A stretch of 41,326 bases of DNA, taken from the NCBI GenBank assembly GCA_039832905.1, contig JBDOLX010000112.1, positions 806 through 42,131 on the forward strand. The letters run 5' to 3'. Below the pieces are notes generated by a model, which had not been told where the DNA came from, ran no database searches, and worked only from the letters and a program-made list of their open reading frames with translations. The translations under genes were made by a program, and so were the position numbers. Below are positions 22,490 to 31,568 of the stretch, one piece after another. Numbering within the stretch: position 1 is the stretch's first letter; each line of letters begins with the position of its first letter. Source of the DNA: Desulfurobacteriaceae bacterium (GTDB lineage Bacteria > Aquificota > Aquificia > Desulfurobacteriales > Desulfurobacteriaceae).

Positions 22490-24319
22490 CTAAAATTTAA
22501 AAGTCTTAAGATAAGAATAAAGAACACTCTCCATATTGTCATTAACAAAAGTCAAACTTTTATCGAAAGTTTCTTTCCCTAGAACTTCCTCTAAATCTTC
22601 TCTAACCTTTTCAACCATAAAATCGAAGCTTTTAGTTTCGTACAAAAAGGAAGGAACATCTACTACGTATTCTCTTAGAATGCTGTAAAGGTCAGGATTT
22701 TCCCAATCCAAGAAAGAGTATGTTGAATATGTACAAATAATTATGCCGTCAAAATTTTCCCAAACTTTCTTAAAGTCATTGAGCAATTCCTTGTCAAGAA
22801 GATCTACATCTTTAAAGACCAAAATGTTAAATGTAGAGAAATCTTCTATTTCAAGTTCTGTATCTTGAAGGTTCTTACAAGGAATTACGCAAAAAGCTTT
22901 ATTCCTGAACTCAAACTCCTCCGCGTTTAAGATGACATTTAGAACAAAACCGGTAAAAGTTCTATCTTCGTGCCTTAAGACAAGTCTTTTCTTTACGGAG
23001 GCCACGGTGTCAACTAAGTACTTGAAGTAAATGTTGTCTCTTACCGGGAATATCCTCTGCGCTCTTATTGAACGGCTCGGATATGAAAACATTCTAAGAC
23101 TTCTTCTTAGTCCCATATGGTATAGTGCATCATTCGCATTATCTACAACATTTGAAAGGAACTTAATGGCTTTTTCAGTATTCATTCCAAGTTTTCTGAG
23201 TCTACCTAAAAGGATGTAAGCACTTTTTTTATCTTTTCCTACTATCGAGAGAACTGTTAAAAACATAAGGTAGGTTATGTAACTAAAATCCAACTTTCTT
23301 CTGCTAAGGGAAATCTTTAGGTTCTCAGGAATGTCTAAGAAAGGTGAAAGGTAGAGGTGAGCCAAGATATATCCATCATAAAGATATTTGAAAAGGTCAG
23401 AGTACTCAACTATGAATTCCTTTCCAAGCTGTAAAAAGTCTGTTCCAAAGTGAACTCTTTCTAGATATCTTGAATATGGAGAATAGAATCTATTTACGGA
23501 AGTGTAATAGTTCTTAAACCTTTCATTTACTTTCGTAAAAAATGAAAGCGGAGTAGTCTCACTTGTAAATAAAAGCCTAGCTTCGTTCCCGGTATCCTTA
23601 AAGGTTGTGTATGGGAGTATTTCTGTTAAAAAAGTTGTTTTTAGTACACTAAAACTTTCAAAACCTTCAAAATTTGAAAGATCTTTGTTTTCAAAGGATA
23701 AACTTTTTACTATTGTATTTCTTACAACCTCTTTAAGTCTTTCAAAACCTATTCTTGCTATTGCAGTAGTTAAGGATGTAATTTTTTCCTTTGCAGCGGA
23801 TTCTACACTGTTTGCAACTGTTAAAACCGCTTTTTTAACTTTTGGAATTTTCTCTATGTAATTTGTTAATTTTTCGGTAGTTGTATTTGGATTGTTTATT
23901 TCTGAAAGCAAGTTTATGATTACCTTAAACTCTGTGTTCTCTGATTCGAAACTTTCAAAATCTATTTCAAGTTTCTTCTTGTAATCCTTGAACTCCTTTA
24001 ACTTTTTAATATGTTTCTTTAAAAGTTCTTTATCTTCAAATTCTTCTAGAAATTTTAGATGAACACAGGTTGCCCTATCTTCAACAACGACGGATTTTAT
24101 CTTTTTTCCACCTATTTCTACTTCTAAAAATTCACTCTTTATCTCCTCCGGTGCATCTTTTTTTAACTCGCAACCTCCCTTAGAGATATTAGTAATAGAT
24201 CCTAAATCTTCTAAAACATATCTATCGTAACTTCGTCTATTTAGCGGTTTTTCTTTAACCTCTTCTTTTGTCTTTTTTTCCCCGTTTTTCTTTCCACCAA
24301 AGCCAAAAAATCCAAACAT
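22490..24319 (-). CDS. PilZ-HDOD domain signalling protein
   Basis: A 609-residue cytoplasmic protein. The N-terminal PilZ-type domain has the c-di-GMP motif RxxxR (Arg29-Arg33, RSYDR) and NISKGG (44-49). An HDOD domain (about 115-300) follows, recognised from NPNTTTEKLTNYIEKIPKVK and the TAIARIGFERLKEV helix. The C-terminal 200 residues are not recognised; a stretch around 500-560 is faintly reminiscent of an ATPase subdomain but has no P-loop. Such proteins act as output adaptors in c-di-GMP signalling. It is 17 bp downstream of hypD with GGGAGGG, so it is probably in the same operon. Confidence 0.7.
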   Translation of the reverse strand: MFGFFGFGGKKNGEKKTKEEVKEKPLNRRSYDRYVLEDLGSITNISKGGCELKKDAPEEIKSEFLEVEIGGKKIKSVVVEDRATCVHLKFLEEFEDKELLKKHIKKLKEFKDYKKKLEIDFESFESENTEFKVIINLLSEINNPNTTTEKLTNYIEKIPKVKKAVLTVANSVESAAKEKITSLTTAIARIGFERLKEVVRNTIVKSLSFENKDLSNFEGFESFSVLKTTFLTEILPYTTFKDTGNEARLLFTSETTPLSFFTKVNERFKNYYTSVNRFYSPYSRYLERVHFGTDFLQLGKEFIVEYSDLFKYLYDGYILAHLYLSPFLDIPENLKISLSRRKLDFSYITYLMFLTVLSIVGKDKKSAYILLGRLRKLGMNTEKAIKFLSNVVDNANDALYHMGLRRSLRMFSYPSRSIRAQRIFPVRDNIYFKYLVDTVASVKKRLVLRHEDRTFTGFVLNVILNAEEFEFRNKAFCVIPCKNLQDTELEIEDFSTFNILVFKDVDLLDKELLNDFKKVWENFDGIIICTYSTYSFLDWENPDLYSILREYVVDVPSFLYETKSFDFMVEKVREDLEEVLGKETFDKSLTFVNDNMESVLYSYLKTFKF

Positions 24320-24336
24320 ACTTACCCTCCCAATTT

Positions 24337-25380
24337 CTAATTAAATCTGTACCAAATATTACAAGCCCCCTCCATAGAGACCATACAAGGTCCCTTAGGG
24401 TTCCTTGGAGTACAAACTGTGCGGAACAGCTTACAATCGGTTGGATAAGCTTTTCCAAGTATAATCTTGTCACATATACAACCAGCAACTTTTTTCTCTT
24501 CAACCTCTTTTAGTTCGAAAACTTTTTTTGCGTCCAAGTAGCTATATTCTTCCCTCAATTCAAGCCCAGATTTCGGAATTAAACCGATACCTCTCCAGTT
24601 GACATCTGCCTTTTCAAAGTATTTGTACATAAGTTCTAAAGCTTTCTTGTTTCCTTCAGGTTTAACAACTCCTCTGTAAACGTTTTCTAAAGTGGCTTTT
24701 CCTTCTCTTAACTGCTTAAGAATTTCAAGAATTGCCAAAAGAACATTTTCAGGTTCAAAACCTGCAACAACAGTGGGTATTCCGTATTTTTCAGGAAAAA
24801 CTTTCCAAGCATTTGCTCCAACAATGGCTGAAACGTGTCCAGGAGCTATAAACGCATCGACTCCAACTTCTTGGTCTTTAACGAGAATCTCCATTATTTC
24901 TGGAGTTAACTTTTGGGAAGTAAGAATAAAAACATTCTCCGGAACTCCCATCTCTAAAAGGGCAGCTGTTGGAGCTGTTGTTGTTTCAAAACCTATTGAG
25001 AAAAAGACAATTTTCTTATCTTTATTTTCGTTTGCAATTTTCAAAACCTCAAAAGGGGCAGATACCATCTTGTAATTTCCACCGTTTGACCTTATTGAAC
25101 CAATTTGAGTTGGAACTCTTAACATATCACCGTACGTTACTAAAATTGTGTCGTTTCTTTTTGAAAGATTTATCGCGTTCATTATGTCGCTTTCAGAACA
25201 AACACATACTGGACAGCCAGGTCCGGGAACAAGTTCTATTTCTTTTGGAAGTAGTGAACGCATACCACTATGAGTAATGGTATGCTCATGAGAACCACAA
25301 ACATTCATTATTTTTATCTTCTTTCCTTTTGGAGTAAGTTCTTTGATTAACTCTAAAAGTTTTCTTATCCTCTCTCTCAT
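24337..25380 (-). CDS. hypD: Hydrogenase maturation Fe-S protein HypD
   Basis: A 347-residue scaffold that, with HypC, assembles Fe(CN)2CO. It has the N-terminal CGSHEHT block, the PGPGCPVCV redox/catalytic motif, and C-terminal [4Fe-4S] cysteines in CICDKI, PTDC, RTVCTP and GPCMVS. The ATG at 25380 with GAGGGG 6 bp upstream is preferred; an in-frame TTG at 25392 lies inside that ribosome site. It begins 1 bp after the stop of the FetB-like gene. Confidence 0.96.
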   Translation of the reverse strand: MRERIRKLLELIKELTPKGKKIKIMNVCGSHEHTITHSGMRSLLPKEIELVPGPGCPVCVCSESDIMNAINLSKRNDTILVTYGDMLRVPTQIGSIRSNGGNYKMVSAPFEVLKIANENKDKKIVFFSIGFETTTAPTAALLEMGVPENVFILTSQKLTPEIMEILVKDQEVGVDAFIAPGHVSAIVGANAWKVFPEKYGIPTVVAGFEPENVLLAILEILKQLREGKATLENVYRGVVKPEGNKKALELMYKYFEKADVNWRGIGLIPKSGLELREEYSYLDAKKVFELKEVEEKKVAGCICDKIILGKAYPTDCKLFRTVCTPRNPKGPCMVSMEGACNIWYRFN

Positions 25381-25381
25381 A

Positions 25382-26140
25382 CTACCCCTCAATCTTTATC
25401 CCGTAGAGTTTTATTAAAGTGTAAAAAGCTATTGCTGGAACGAAGGTAAATTGAAATATCATAGTAGATAGGATAGCAAATTGAATTACTGCTGCTTTAA
25501 GGGGCAAAACCCCTGCAATAAGCAGACCTACCATTACTCCCGGAATGTGGACTATACCAGAAGAACGAAACATATCTCTAACGGGAGTAGTAATATCTAA
25601 GATAAGTTCTCTGAATATCGGCTTGAATATCTCCACACTGTTTGCTCCAAGAGCTGCCATTCCTAAGATTAAGTCTTCAACATCCTTAAGCCTTCGCTTG
25701 TAGTAGCTAAAAGAAAGGGACAAACTCCTCATTCCAGAAGCAGCTATTATTCCTGCAAGGGGGATTATGCTGTTTGCTTTCAAAGTTAAAATGCCAACGG
25801 TGTAAAGAACAAAAAGTGAAATGGTAGAAATGATGGAAATCGAAAAGAGAATAGTCAGAAAGACTTTAAACTTACTGTAAGAGGTGAACTGAAACCTTCG
25901 CAAAGTTATAAGGGAAGCGTTTACGAAAAAAAGAATTGTCAACAAAAGATTTATGAGTTCCTGCTTTAAGTCTAAAAGGAAAAGTATTACAAATCCAACA
26001 CCAACAAGCTGAATAATTGAAAGAAAAGAAGAAAAAAGCAGATCTTTCCAAAAACCTATTCCATTTTTTATGTCAAAAAAGACGGTAGCAAGTATTAAGA
26101 AGTAAGCAAAGAGAACGATGAGAAGCTCGTGTTCACCCAT
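25382..26140 (-). CDS. FetB/UPF0014-like metal transporter permease
   Basis: A 252-residue polytopic membrane protein with about seven hydrophobic segments. The block ALGANSVEIFKPIFRE and the IPGVMVGLLIAGVLPLKAA region match the FetB (YbbM) permease family, whose E. coli member exports iron with the ATPase FetA. No FetA-like ATPase is in the window. It lies between hypE and hypD; the start is taken at ATG 26140, which overlaps the hypE stop (TAATG) with AAGGA 7 bp upstream, rather than the ATG at 26146. A role in Ni or Fe supply or detoxification for hydrogenase assembly is inferred only from this position. Confidence 0.75.
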   Translation of the reverse strand: MGEHELLIVLFAYFLILATVFFDIKNGIGFWKDLLFSSFLSIIQLVGVGFVILFLLDLKQELINLLLTILFFVNASLITLRRFQFTSYSKFKVFLTILFSISIISTISLFVLYTVGILTLKANSIIPLAGIIAASGMRSLSLSFSYYKRRLKDVEDLILGMAALGANSVEIFKPIFRELILDITTPVRDMFRSSGIVHIPGVMVGLLIAGVLPLKAAVIQFAILSTMIFQFTFVPAIAFYTLIKLYGIKIEG

Positions 26141-27129
26141 TAGCATATCCTTGGAAGGGGATCTTCCTCAAGAAGTTCTAGTCTTCTTTCTCCACCAATG
26201 GAAGTAATTAAATGAACTCCTTGAAATTCATCTGTAACTTCTCCGATAATTTTTGCTTCTTTTCCAAGAGGATTCTGACGAAGTTTCCCTAAGACTTTTT
26301 CTGCTTCCCTTTTATCAACAATAATTACTGCTTTTCCCTCGTTTGCCAAGTATAAAGGATCGTATCCAAGCATATCGCAAACAAAACGAACCTCTTCCCT
26401 AATGGGAAGTCTTTCTTCAAATAGTCTAACTCCAAGTTTTGAGTGTTCAGAAAACTCTATTAAAACTGTTGCTACGCCGCCTCTTGTTGGGTCTCTCATC
26501 CATCTAATACCTTCTACTTCAAAGAGAGGAACAAGTAGATTATTGAGTGGTGCACAGTCACTTATTACACCTGACTCAATCTCAAACTCTTCCCTTGCTA
26601 AAGAGACTGCTATTCCATGATCCCCTATATATCCTGAGACAATTACAACGTCTCCAGGTTTTGCAAAGGTGGGAGAAAAAGTTCTAACAATTTCTCCAAC
26701 TCCGGTTGTATTTATGTAGATACCGTCACACTTTCCTTTTTCTACAACTTTTGTATCTCCCGCGACTATTTTAACGTTTGCTTTTTTGGCAGTTTCTGCC
26801 ATACTTTTTACAACTTTTTCTAGGTCTTCGAACGGCAATCCTTCTTCCAAGATAAAACCAACAGAAATAAAAGAAGGTATAGCGCCACTTACCGTTAAAT
26901 CGTTTACTGTTCCTGAGATGCTTAGCTTACCAATATCTCCCCCAGGGAAAAAGTAAGGACTAATTACGTAAGAGTCAGTTGTCATAGCTATTTTGTTGCT
27001 ATTTATCTTTAAATAGGAGGCATCCCGTAAAGATGTAAGCTCAGGAAATGAGAAGTGTTTTAAAAAGAGTTCTTCTATTAGCTCCCTGGTTAACTTTCCT
27101 CCACTTCCGTGCCCGATTTCTATCCTCAA
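26140..27129 (-). CDS. hypE: Hydrogenase maturation protein HypE (carbamoyl dehydratase)
   Basis: A 329-residue PurM-like protein that dehydrates its own C-terminal thiocarbamate to make the cyanide ligand. The C-terminus is PLPRIC with the essential terminal Cys329, and the N-terminal GHGSGGKLT ATP loop is present. The start is TTG 27129, supported by GGAGGTG 6 bp upstream; it overlaps the cdsA stop in the sequence TTGA. hypE is thus coupled to lipid genes upstream and to the FetB-like gene downstream. Confidence 0.95.
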   Translation of the reverse strand: MRIEIGHGSGGKLTRELIEELFLKHFSFPELTSLRDASYLKINSNKIAMTTDSYVISPYFFPGGDIGKLSISGTVNDLTVSGAIPSFISVGFILEEGLPFEDLEKVVKSMAETAKKANVKIVAGDTKVVEKGKCDGIYINTTGVGEIVRTFSPTFAKPGDVVIVSGYIGDHGIAVSLAREEFEIESGVISDCAPLNNLLVPLFEVEGIRWMRDPTRGGVATVLIEFSEHSKLGVRLFEERLPIREEVRFVCDMLGYDPLYLANEGKAVIIVDKREAEKVLGKLRQNPLGKEAKIIGEVTDEFQGVHLITSIGGERRLELLEEDPLPRIC

Positions 27130-27878
27130 CTTACACCTCCAAGAGCAAGTAAAAACGGGGCTACAGCTATACTACTATCAAGTCTATCAAGAACCCCACC
27201 GTGTCCGGGTATGATGTGACCGGAATCTTTGACATCAAAAACTCTTTTTATATAACTTTCAATTAAGTCTCCAATTTGGGAAATAAAAGTAAGTACAAAG
27301 AGAATAAAAACATAAAAGAAAGAAATTTCCAGTATTCCAAGATGGTTTCCTATTATTAAGGAAGTTATTACTCCTCCGATAGCTCCTCCAATAGCCCCAG
27401 CAACAGTCTTTTTGGGACTTATTTCAGGAATGAGTTTCTTTTTCCCAAAGTATTTACCTACAAGATAGGCAAAGGTATCGGTAGACCAGACAATGCTTAA
27501 AAGGAGAAGAAAATAGGGCTTAGGAAGTTTAGCAATCGCCACAATTCCAATAAGCAAATACACAAAAAAACCAGTTATTCCTAAAAATCTCTCAGGCACT
27601 TTGCCTTCAATTATAACGAAATAGCTAAAAAGAAAAACTACGGCAACGGTAGGGAGAATAAAGTTAAAAGTTTTTAGGTGAACCCCTATGAAAAAAAGAA
27701 TAGAAAAAATAACTGTTACTGCTGTTTTGTTATCCTTGAAAGGTGTAAACTCACAAAGTTCAGAAACCATCCCAACACCAAGAAGGTAAACCAAAGAAAC
27801 ATAAAAACTTTTTGGAGAAGCAACCATAAAAGAAGCGTAAAGAACTACTAAAATGGTACCTAAGATCCTCTCTCTCAT
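27126..27878 (-). CDS. cdsA: Phosphatidate cytidylyltransferase (CDP-diglyceride synthase)
   Basis: A 250-residue integral membrane enzyme that makes CDP-diacylglycerol for phospholipid synthesis. The C-terminal signature is complete: SPKKTVAGAIGG, SQIGDLIESYIKR, KDSGHIIPGHGGVLDRLDS. Several hydrophobic helices precede it. It has a 4-bp overlap (ATGA) with uppS upstream, a common pairing in bacteria, and a TTGA overlap with hypE downstream. Confidence 0.94.
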   Translation of the reverse strand: MRERILGTILVVLYASFMVASPKSFYVSLVYLLGVGMVSELCEFTPFKDNKTAVTVIFSILFFIGVHLKTFNFILPTVAVVFLFSYFVIIEGKVPERFLGITGFFVYLLIGIVAIAKLPKPYFLLLLSIVWSTDTFAYLVGKYFGKKKLIPEISPKKTVAGAIGGAIGGVITSLIIGNHLGILEISFFYVFILFVLTFISQIGDLIESYIKRVFDVKDSGHIIPGHGGVLDRLDSSIAVAPFLLALGGVS

Positions 27879-28558
27879 TTGATACCGCCAAACCTTCTTT
27901 CTCTTTTCTTAAAGTCTTCTATTGCTCTTTTGAATTCTTCTTCTGTAAAGTCTGGCCATAAAGTTTTTGTAAACCAAAGCTCTGTGTAGGCAGACTGCCA
28001 CAGGAGAAAGTTTGAAATCCTAAGCTCTCCACTTGTTCTTATAAGAAGATCAAGGTCTGGAAGTTCTGGAAAGTAGAGATACTTTCTAATAACTCCTTCT
28101 GTGATATCCTTTTCTCCAGCTTTTATAGCCCTGTTTACAGCGTCAAGAATTTCTTGTTTTCCGCCATAATTTACTGCAAACACAGTCACCATTTTATTGC
28201 AGTGAAGGGTCTCCCTTTCTAAACGTTTAAAACCTTCTTGAAGGTATTCTGGAAGTTGCCAAATCCTTCCTATCACCTTGAAACGAATGTTGTTCTCAAG
28301 AAACATAGGAAGTTTGGTTTGAATGTATTCGTACATTAAATGAAAAAGAAAGTTTACCTCCTCTTTAGGTCTTTTCCAATTTTCAGTAGAAAAAGCATAG
28401 AGAGATAGGTACTTTATTCCTAGCTTTGCTGCAGCAATTATTATCCTTTCTGTTGTTTTCGCACCTTCTTCATGTCCTTTTATTCTTGGAAAACCTCTCT
28501 TAGTAGCCCATCTACCGTTTCCGTCCATTATTATTCCAACATGAACGGGAAGATTCAT
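27875..28558 (-). CDS. uppS: Undecaprenyl diphosphate synthase (cis-prenyltransferase)
   Basis: A 227-residue enzyme that builds the C55 lipid carrier for cell-wall synthesis. The catalytic block is GIIMDGNGRWA (Asp12), with further signature blocks LYAFSTENWKRP and the C-terminal DLLIRTSGELRISNFLLWQ. It starts 9 bp after metF and ends by overlapping cdsA. Confidence 0.95.
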   Translation of the reverse strand: MNLPVHVGIIMDGNGRWATKRGFPRIKGHEEGAKTTERIIIAAAKLGIKYLSLYAFSTENWKRPKEEVNFLFHLMYEYIQTKLPMFLENNIRFKVIGRIWQLPEYLQEGFKRLERETLHCNKMVTVFAVNYGGKQEILDAVNRAIKAGEKDITEGVIRKYLYFPELPDLDLLIRTSGELRISNFLLWQSAYTELWFTKTLWPDFTEEEFKRAIEDFKKRERRFGGIK

Positions 28559-28567
28559 AGTTTCTCC

Positions 28568-29455
28568 TTAGAATCTGTGGTTGTAGGGACTATCGTTTCG
28601 TAAATAATCTATAAAGTTAGCAAGTTCCTGCGTCTTTCCAACAAGCATAAAGTGGATTCCCCTTCCGAATTCCAAAACTGCATGGGCAATGTCTATGATA
28701 TAGTCCCAACCATACTGAGCAGGATCCATAGCTTTCTCTAGACCTTCTATAAGTTTGTCCGGAACAGAACTTGGATTTAGACTTTTCATAAAGTTAGCCA
28801 TTTTTAGACTTTTTATGGGAAGAAGACCTATTATCGGAACTGCTCCAAATTCTTCTACTAAATCATTCACCTCTTCTGCAACTTTCACATCGTAGATGGG
28901 CTGAGTTTGAATAAAAGAAGCCCCAGCGTCTATTTTCTTCTTAAGTTTTATTTCTTGTAAAACTTTTGGACCTGCAAAAGGGTTATAAACTGCTCCAACC
29001 GTAAATTCCAATTTACCCTTTACTTCTTTTCCATTTAAAAGTTTTCCGCTTTCTAAAATCTTTGCAATTTCAATAAGCTGAACGGAGTCTACGTCGAAAA
29101 CGGGTTTAGCTTTTGGTTCATCTCCTAAGCTTGTAAAGTCTCCAGTCATAAGACAAATGTTCTTCACTCCGAGTGCTGCAGCTCCCAAAAGATCCGATTG
29201 TAGTGCTATCCGGTTTCTGTCTCTACATGTAAGCTGCAAAATAGGATCGAATCCATAGTCAAGAAGGAACTTTGCCATTACCAATGAGGACATTCTTACC
29301 ATAGAACGTTGGTTGTCTGTTATGTTAAAAGCATCAACTTTGCCTTTTAAAGGTTCTATTCCTTTAATTACTGATTTCCAATCTGTTCCTCTTGGAGGGG
29401 CTATTTCTGCAGTTATTATGAACTTTCCATTTTTCAACTTTTCTGAAAAGTTCAA
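28568..29455 (-). CDS. metF: 5,10-methylenetetrahydrofolate reductase, MetF family
   Basis: A 295-residue TIM-barrel flavoprotein that reduces methylene- to methyl-tetrahydrofolate. It has the N-terminal TAEIAPPRGTDW, then ADNQ-like NITDNQRS, the LMTGD block and the AGASFIQTQPIYD block. TTG 29455 is the likely start, with GGAGGAAACAAC upstream and TTGA overlap with metV. The pairing with MetV is characteristic of acetogen-type and reductive C1 pathway enzymes rather than of methionine synthesis alone. Confidence 0.92.
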   Translation of the reverse strand: MNFSEKLKNGKFIITAEIAPPRGTDWKSVIKGIEPLKGKVDAFNITDNQRSMVRMSSLVMAKFLLDYGFDPILQLTCRDRNRIALQSDLLGAAALGVKNICLMTGDFTSLGDEPKAKPVFDVDSVQLIEIAKILESGKLLNGKEVKGKLEFTVGAVYNPFAGPKVLQEIKLKKKIDAGASFIQTQPIYDVKVAEEVNDLVEEFGAVPIIGLLPIKSLKMANFMKSLNPSSVPDKLIEGLEKAMDPAQYGWDYIIDIAHAVLEFGRGIHFMLVGKTQELANFIDYLRNDSPYNHRF

Positions 29456-30096
29456 GTTGTTTCCTCCACTTCCAGTTTTCTTGGGTAAACAGCCAGTCTA
29501 TAATCTTTAAAAGGAGCTCTTTCTCTTAAGACTTCTAACTTTTGTAAACCCTCTAAACGCTCGGCAATTTTATACCAGATACAAGGAATAGAGGAGTCAA
29601 CTTCGCACTTTCCGTTTATTGCTCCGCCACATGGACCGTTCACCAAGGACTTAGGACACCTTGCTACTGGGCAGATACCCCCAGTATCCGAAATAATACA
29701 ATCACCACAGGCTATACAGTACTCGTCAAAGTATTTTCCTTCTTTTTCTGCTCCTATAAACAGAGTACTTACTCCTGTGATTACAGGAAGATTGGTGTTC
29801 TCTGCTATAACCTGTGTTCCTGCTCCACAAGCTAAGGATATTACAACTTCACAACCTTTTTCAATTTCAAGGAGAGGCTTTGAAACTTTTTCCAAAATAC
29901 ACGTTCCACCTGGACTTTTTACACTGATAACCTCAAAACCTTCCTTCTCCAAACTATTTTTAAGTTGGAGTGCTTCCTTTAGTCCTCCGTTCTTACACCT
30001 TGCAGACCCTAGCTCACACCCAAAAATGGCGATTTTTTTGAAACCTCTTAAGTTTTTTAGGATTTCACTTAAAGGTTTGATCTTAACAACTACCAC
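29452..30096 (-). CDS. metV: MetV, zinc/Fe-S partner subunit of methylenetetrahydrofolate reductase
   Basis: A 214-residue protein of the MetV/MTHFR C-terminal family (PF12225-like). Cysteine-rich motifs include CIACGDC, GGICPVARC and GPCGG, which in the family bind metal or Fe-S clusters. It is known to pair with MetF in Wood-Ljungdahl bacteria, where it helps electron entry. The GTG start has GGGGAG upstream. It is coupled to metF by a 4-bp overlap and lies 3 bp downstream of the parvulin gene. Confidence 0.87.
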   Translation of the reverse strand: MVVVKIKPLSEILKNLRGFKKIAIFGCELGSARCKNGGLKEALQLKNSLEKEGFEVISVKSPGGTCILEKVSKPLLEIEKGCEVVISLACGAGTQVIAENTNLPVITGVSTLFIGAEKEGKYFDEYCIACGDCIISDTGGICPVARCPKSLVNGPCGGAINGKCEVDSSIPCIWYKIAERLEGLQKLEVLRERAPFKDYRLAVYPRKLEVEETT

Positions 30097-30099
30097 TTC

Positions 30100-30966
30100 T
30101 TACTCCCCGTGGAAGTAGATTTTCACGCTTGCCTTTTTCTTGATGGAGTCAAGGTACTCTTTAAGAGCTTTTCTAAATCTCTTCATGTAGAGTTCTTTCC
30201 TTATTTCATCTTTATTGCATCCTTCCTTTTCTTCTTTCTTGACGTACACTAGGTAGTATCCGTTATCTCCTTTAACAACTTTGTACTTTCCCGGTTTTAT
30301 AGACCAAACTGTAGAGTCAACAGGTTCTATTAACATTCCTTTCTTAACTTTTCCTACATATCCACCACGTTTTGCAGTAACGGGATCTTCTGAAAACTCT
30401 TTTGCAACTTTTTCAAAGGGCTTTTGTGATGCTAGAAGTTTCTCTATTTCCTTTAATTTTTCAGAGGAAGTCACAAAAATATAGTAAACTTCCCTTAAAA
30501 CGTTACCTTTCTTAGCTCTGCATACTTTTTCCACCTCTAAACCAGAAACTCTAACTTTTGACCTTACATTCTTTCCGATAAGTTTGGATATCAAGATCTG
30601 TTCTTTAATCTTTTCTTTAACTTCCTCGAGGGTAAGTCTTTCCTTCTCCAAGGCTTTTATAAACTCTTTATCAGAGATAAATCCATTACTCTTTTTCAAA
30701 TCTTTTAAGGCATCCTCTATCTCTTTGTCGGAAACTCTTATTCCCTCACTCTTGGCTTCAGTTAAGAGCATCTTTTTCTCTATTAAGGAGTTTAAAGCTA
30801 CCTTTAAGTCTGTAATTCCGTTTTCCTTAGCATAGCTCTTAAGCTCGCTGTAAAGAACTGGTTCGTCATTTACAACAGCTACAATGTAGTCAACAACCTT
30901 AGCCTTTAATGGCAGGAAGGGAATAAACAGAAGAAAAAGGAGAACGACTACTTTCCTCCATACCAT
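30100..30966 (-). CDS. Periplasmic peptidyl-prolyl isomerase (SurA/PpiC parvulin type)
   Basis: A 288-residue exported foldase. Residues 1-22 form a signal peptide (hydrophobic core after MVWRKV, cleavage near LKA). A SurA-type N-terminal chaperone domain (about 25-150) follows, then one parvulin domain (about 155-250: FEKVAKEFSEDPVTAKRGGYVG). It would assist outer-membrane or secreted protein folding. The ATG overlaps the stop of the upstream, frameshifted SurA-like gene (ATGA), so the two were probably translated together. Confidence 0.85.
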   Translation of the reverse strand: MVWRKVVVLLFLLFIPFLPLKAKVVDYIVAVVNDEPVLYSELKSYAKENGITDLKVALNSLIEKKMLLTEAKSEGIRVSDKEIEDALKDLKKSNGFISDKEFIKALEKERLTLEEVKEKIKEQILISKLIGKNVRSKVRVSGLEVEKVCRAKKGNVLREVYYIFVTSSEKLKEIEKLLASQKPFEKVAKEFSEDPVTAKRGGYVGKVKKGMLIEPVDSTVWSIKPGKYKVVKGDNGYYLVYVKKEEKEGCNKDEIRKELYMKRFRKALKEYLDSIKKKASVKIYFHGE

Positions 30967-31515
30967 CAGTAGAACACCTCTACCTTGTTTCTTTTCTTTA
31001 GATCCTCTATAAACCTGTTAAAAGCAGCCATAAGAGCTTCCCGTCTCTTTTGCTCTTTTAGAGTTTGAATTATAAACGGTTTTAAGGATTCAAAAGGTAT
31101 TTGTTTACCATTTGCATCGATAAACCGAGTTTTGTTTCTTTCATAAAAAGCTCTTGCTTCTTTCTCAGAGATATTTATTTCTTCTAAATTTAAGATGTTT
31201 CTTGAGCAAGGCATTGATTATTATCTTTTTTTTAGCTTCTTCAATTTGTTTTCTTACCTTAGGATTTTGAGGAATACCTTCTTTTTGAGCTTCCTGAAAG
31301 AGAAGTTCCTGATTTATTAAAGTCTCTAAAACTCTTTTCCTGAATTCAGTATTTCCTTTTACGGAAGAATATTTTTCGGGTAGGCTATTTAGAGCCTTGT
31401 TTAAATCCGATTCTGTGATAGGCTTTCCGTTAACCTTAGCCAATACCTTGTCTCCGGCAAGAGAGTTTGAACTTACTAGTGCTATAATTGCAGTTGCCAA
31501 GACTAGCTTTTTCAT
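30966..31515 (-). pseudogene. SurA-type N-terminal-domain chaperone split by a frameshift
   Basis: Two overlapping minus-strand frames together make one SurA_N-like protein of about 183 residues: signal peptide MKKLVLATAIIALVSSNSLA, then VLAKVNGKPITESDLNKAL, then (other frame) LEEINISEKEARAFYERN to the end VEVFY. Skipping one T at the AAATTT run (plus-strand 31186-31191) joins them; otherwise the first frame ends at 31165. The start ATG 31515 has GGAGGA upstream. The downstream half still reads well and overlaps the parvulin start, so the break is recent, a sequencing error, or a programmed shift. There is no parvulin domain. Confidence 0.65.
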
Positions 31516-31568
31516 GGAATCCTCCAATATAGTGAATTCTTGTTAAACTTATTGAAGGTTTCATAGAT

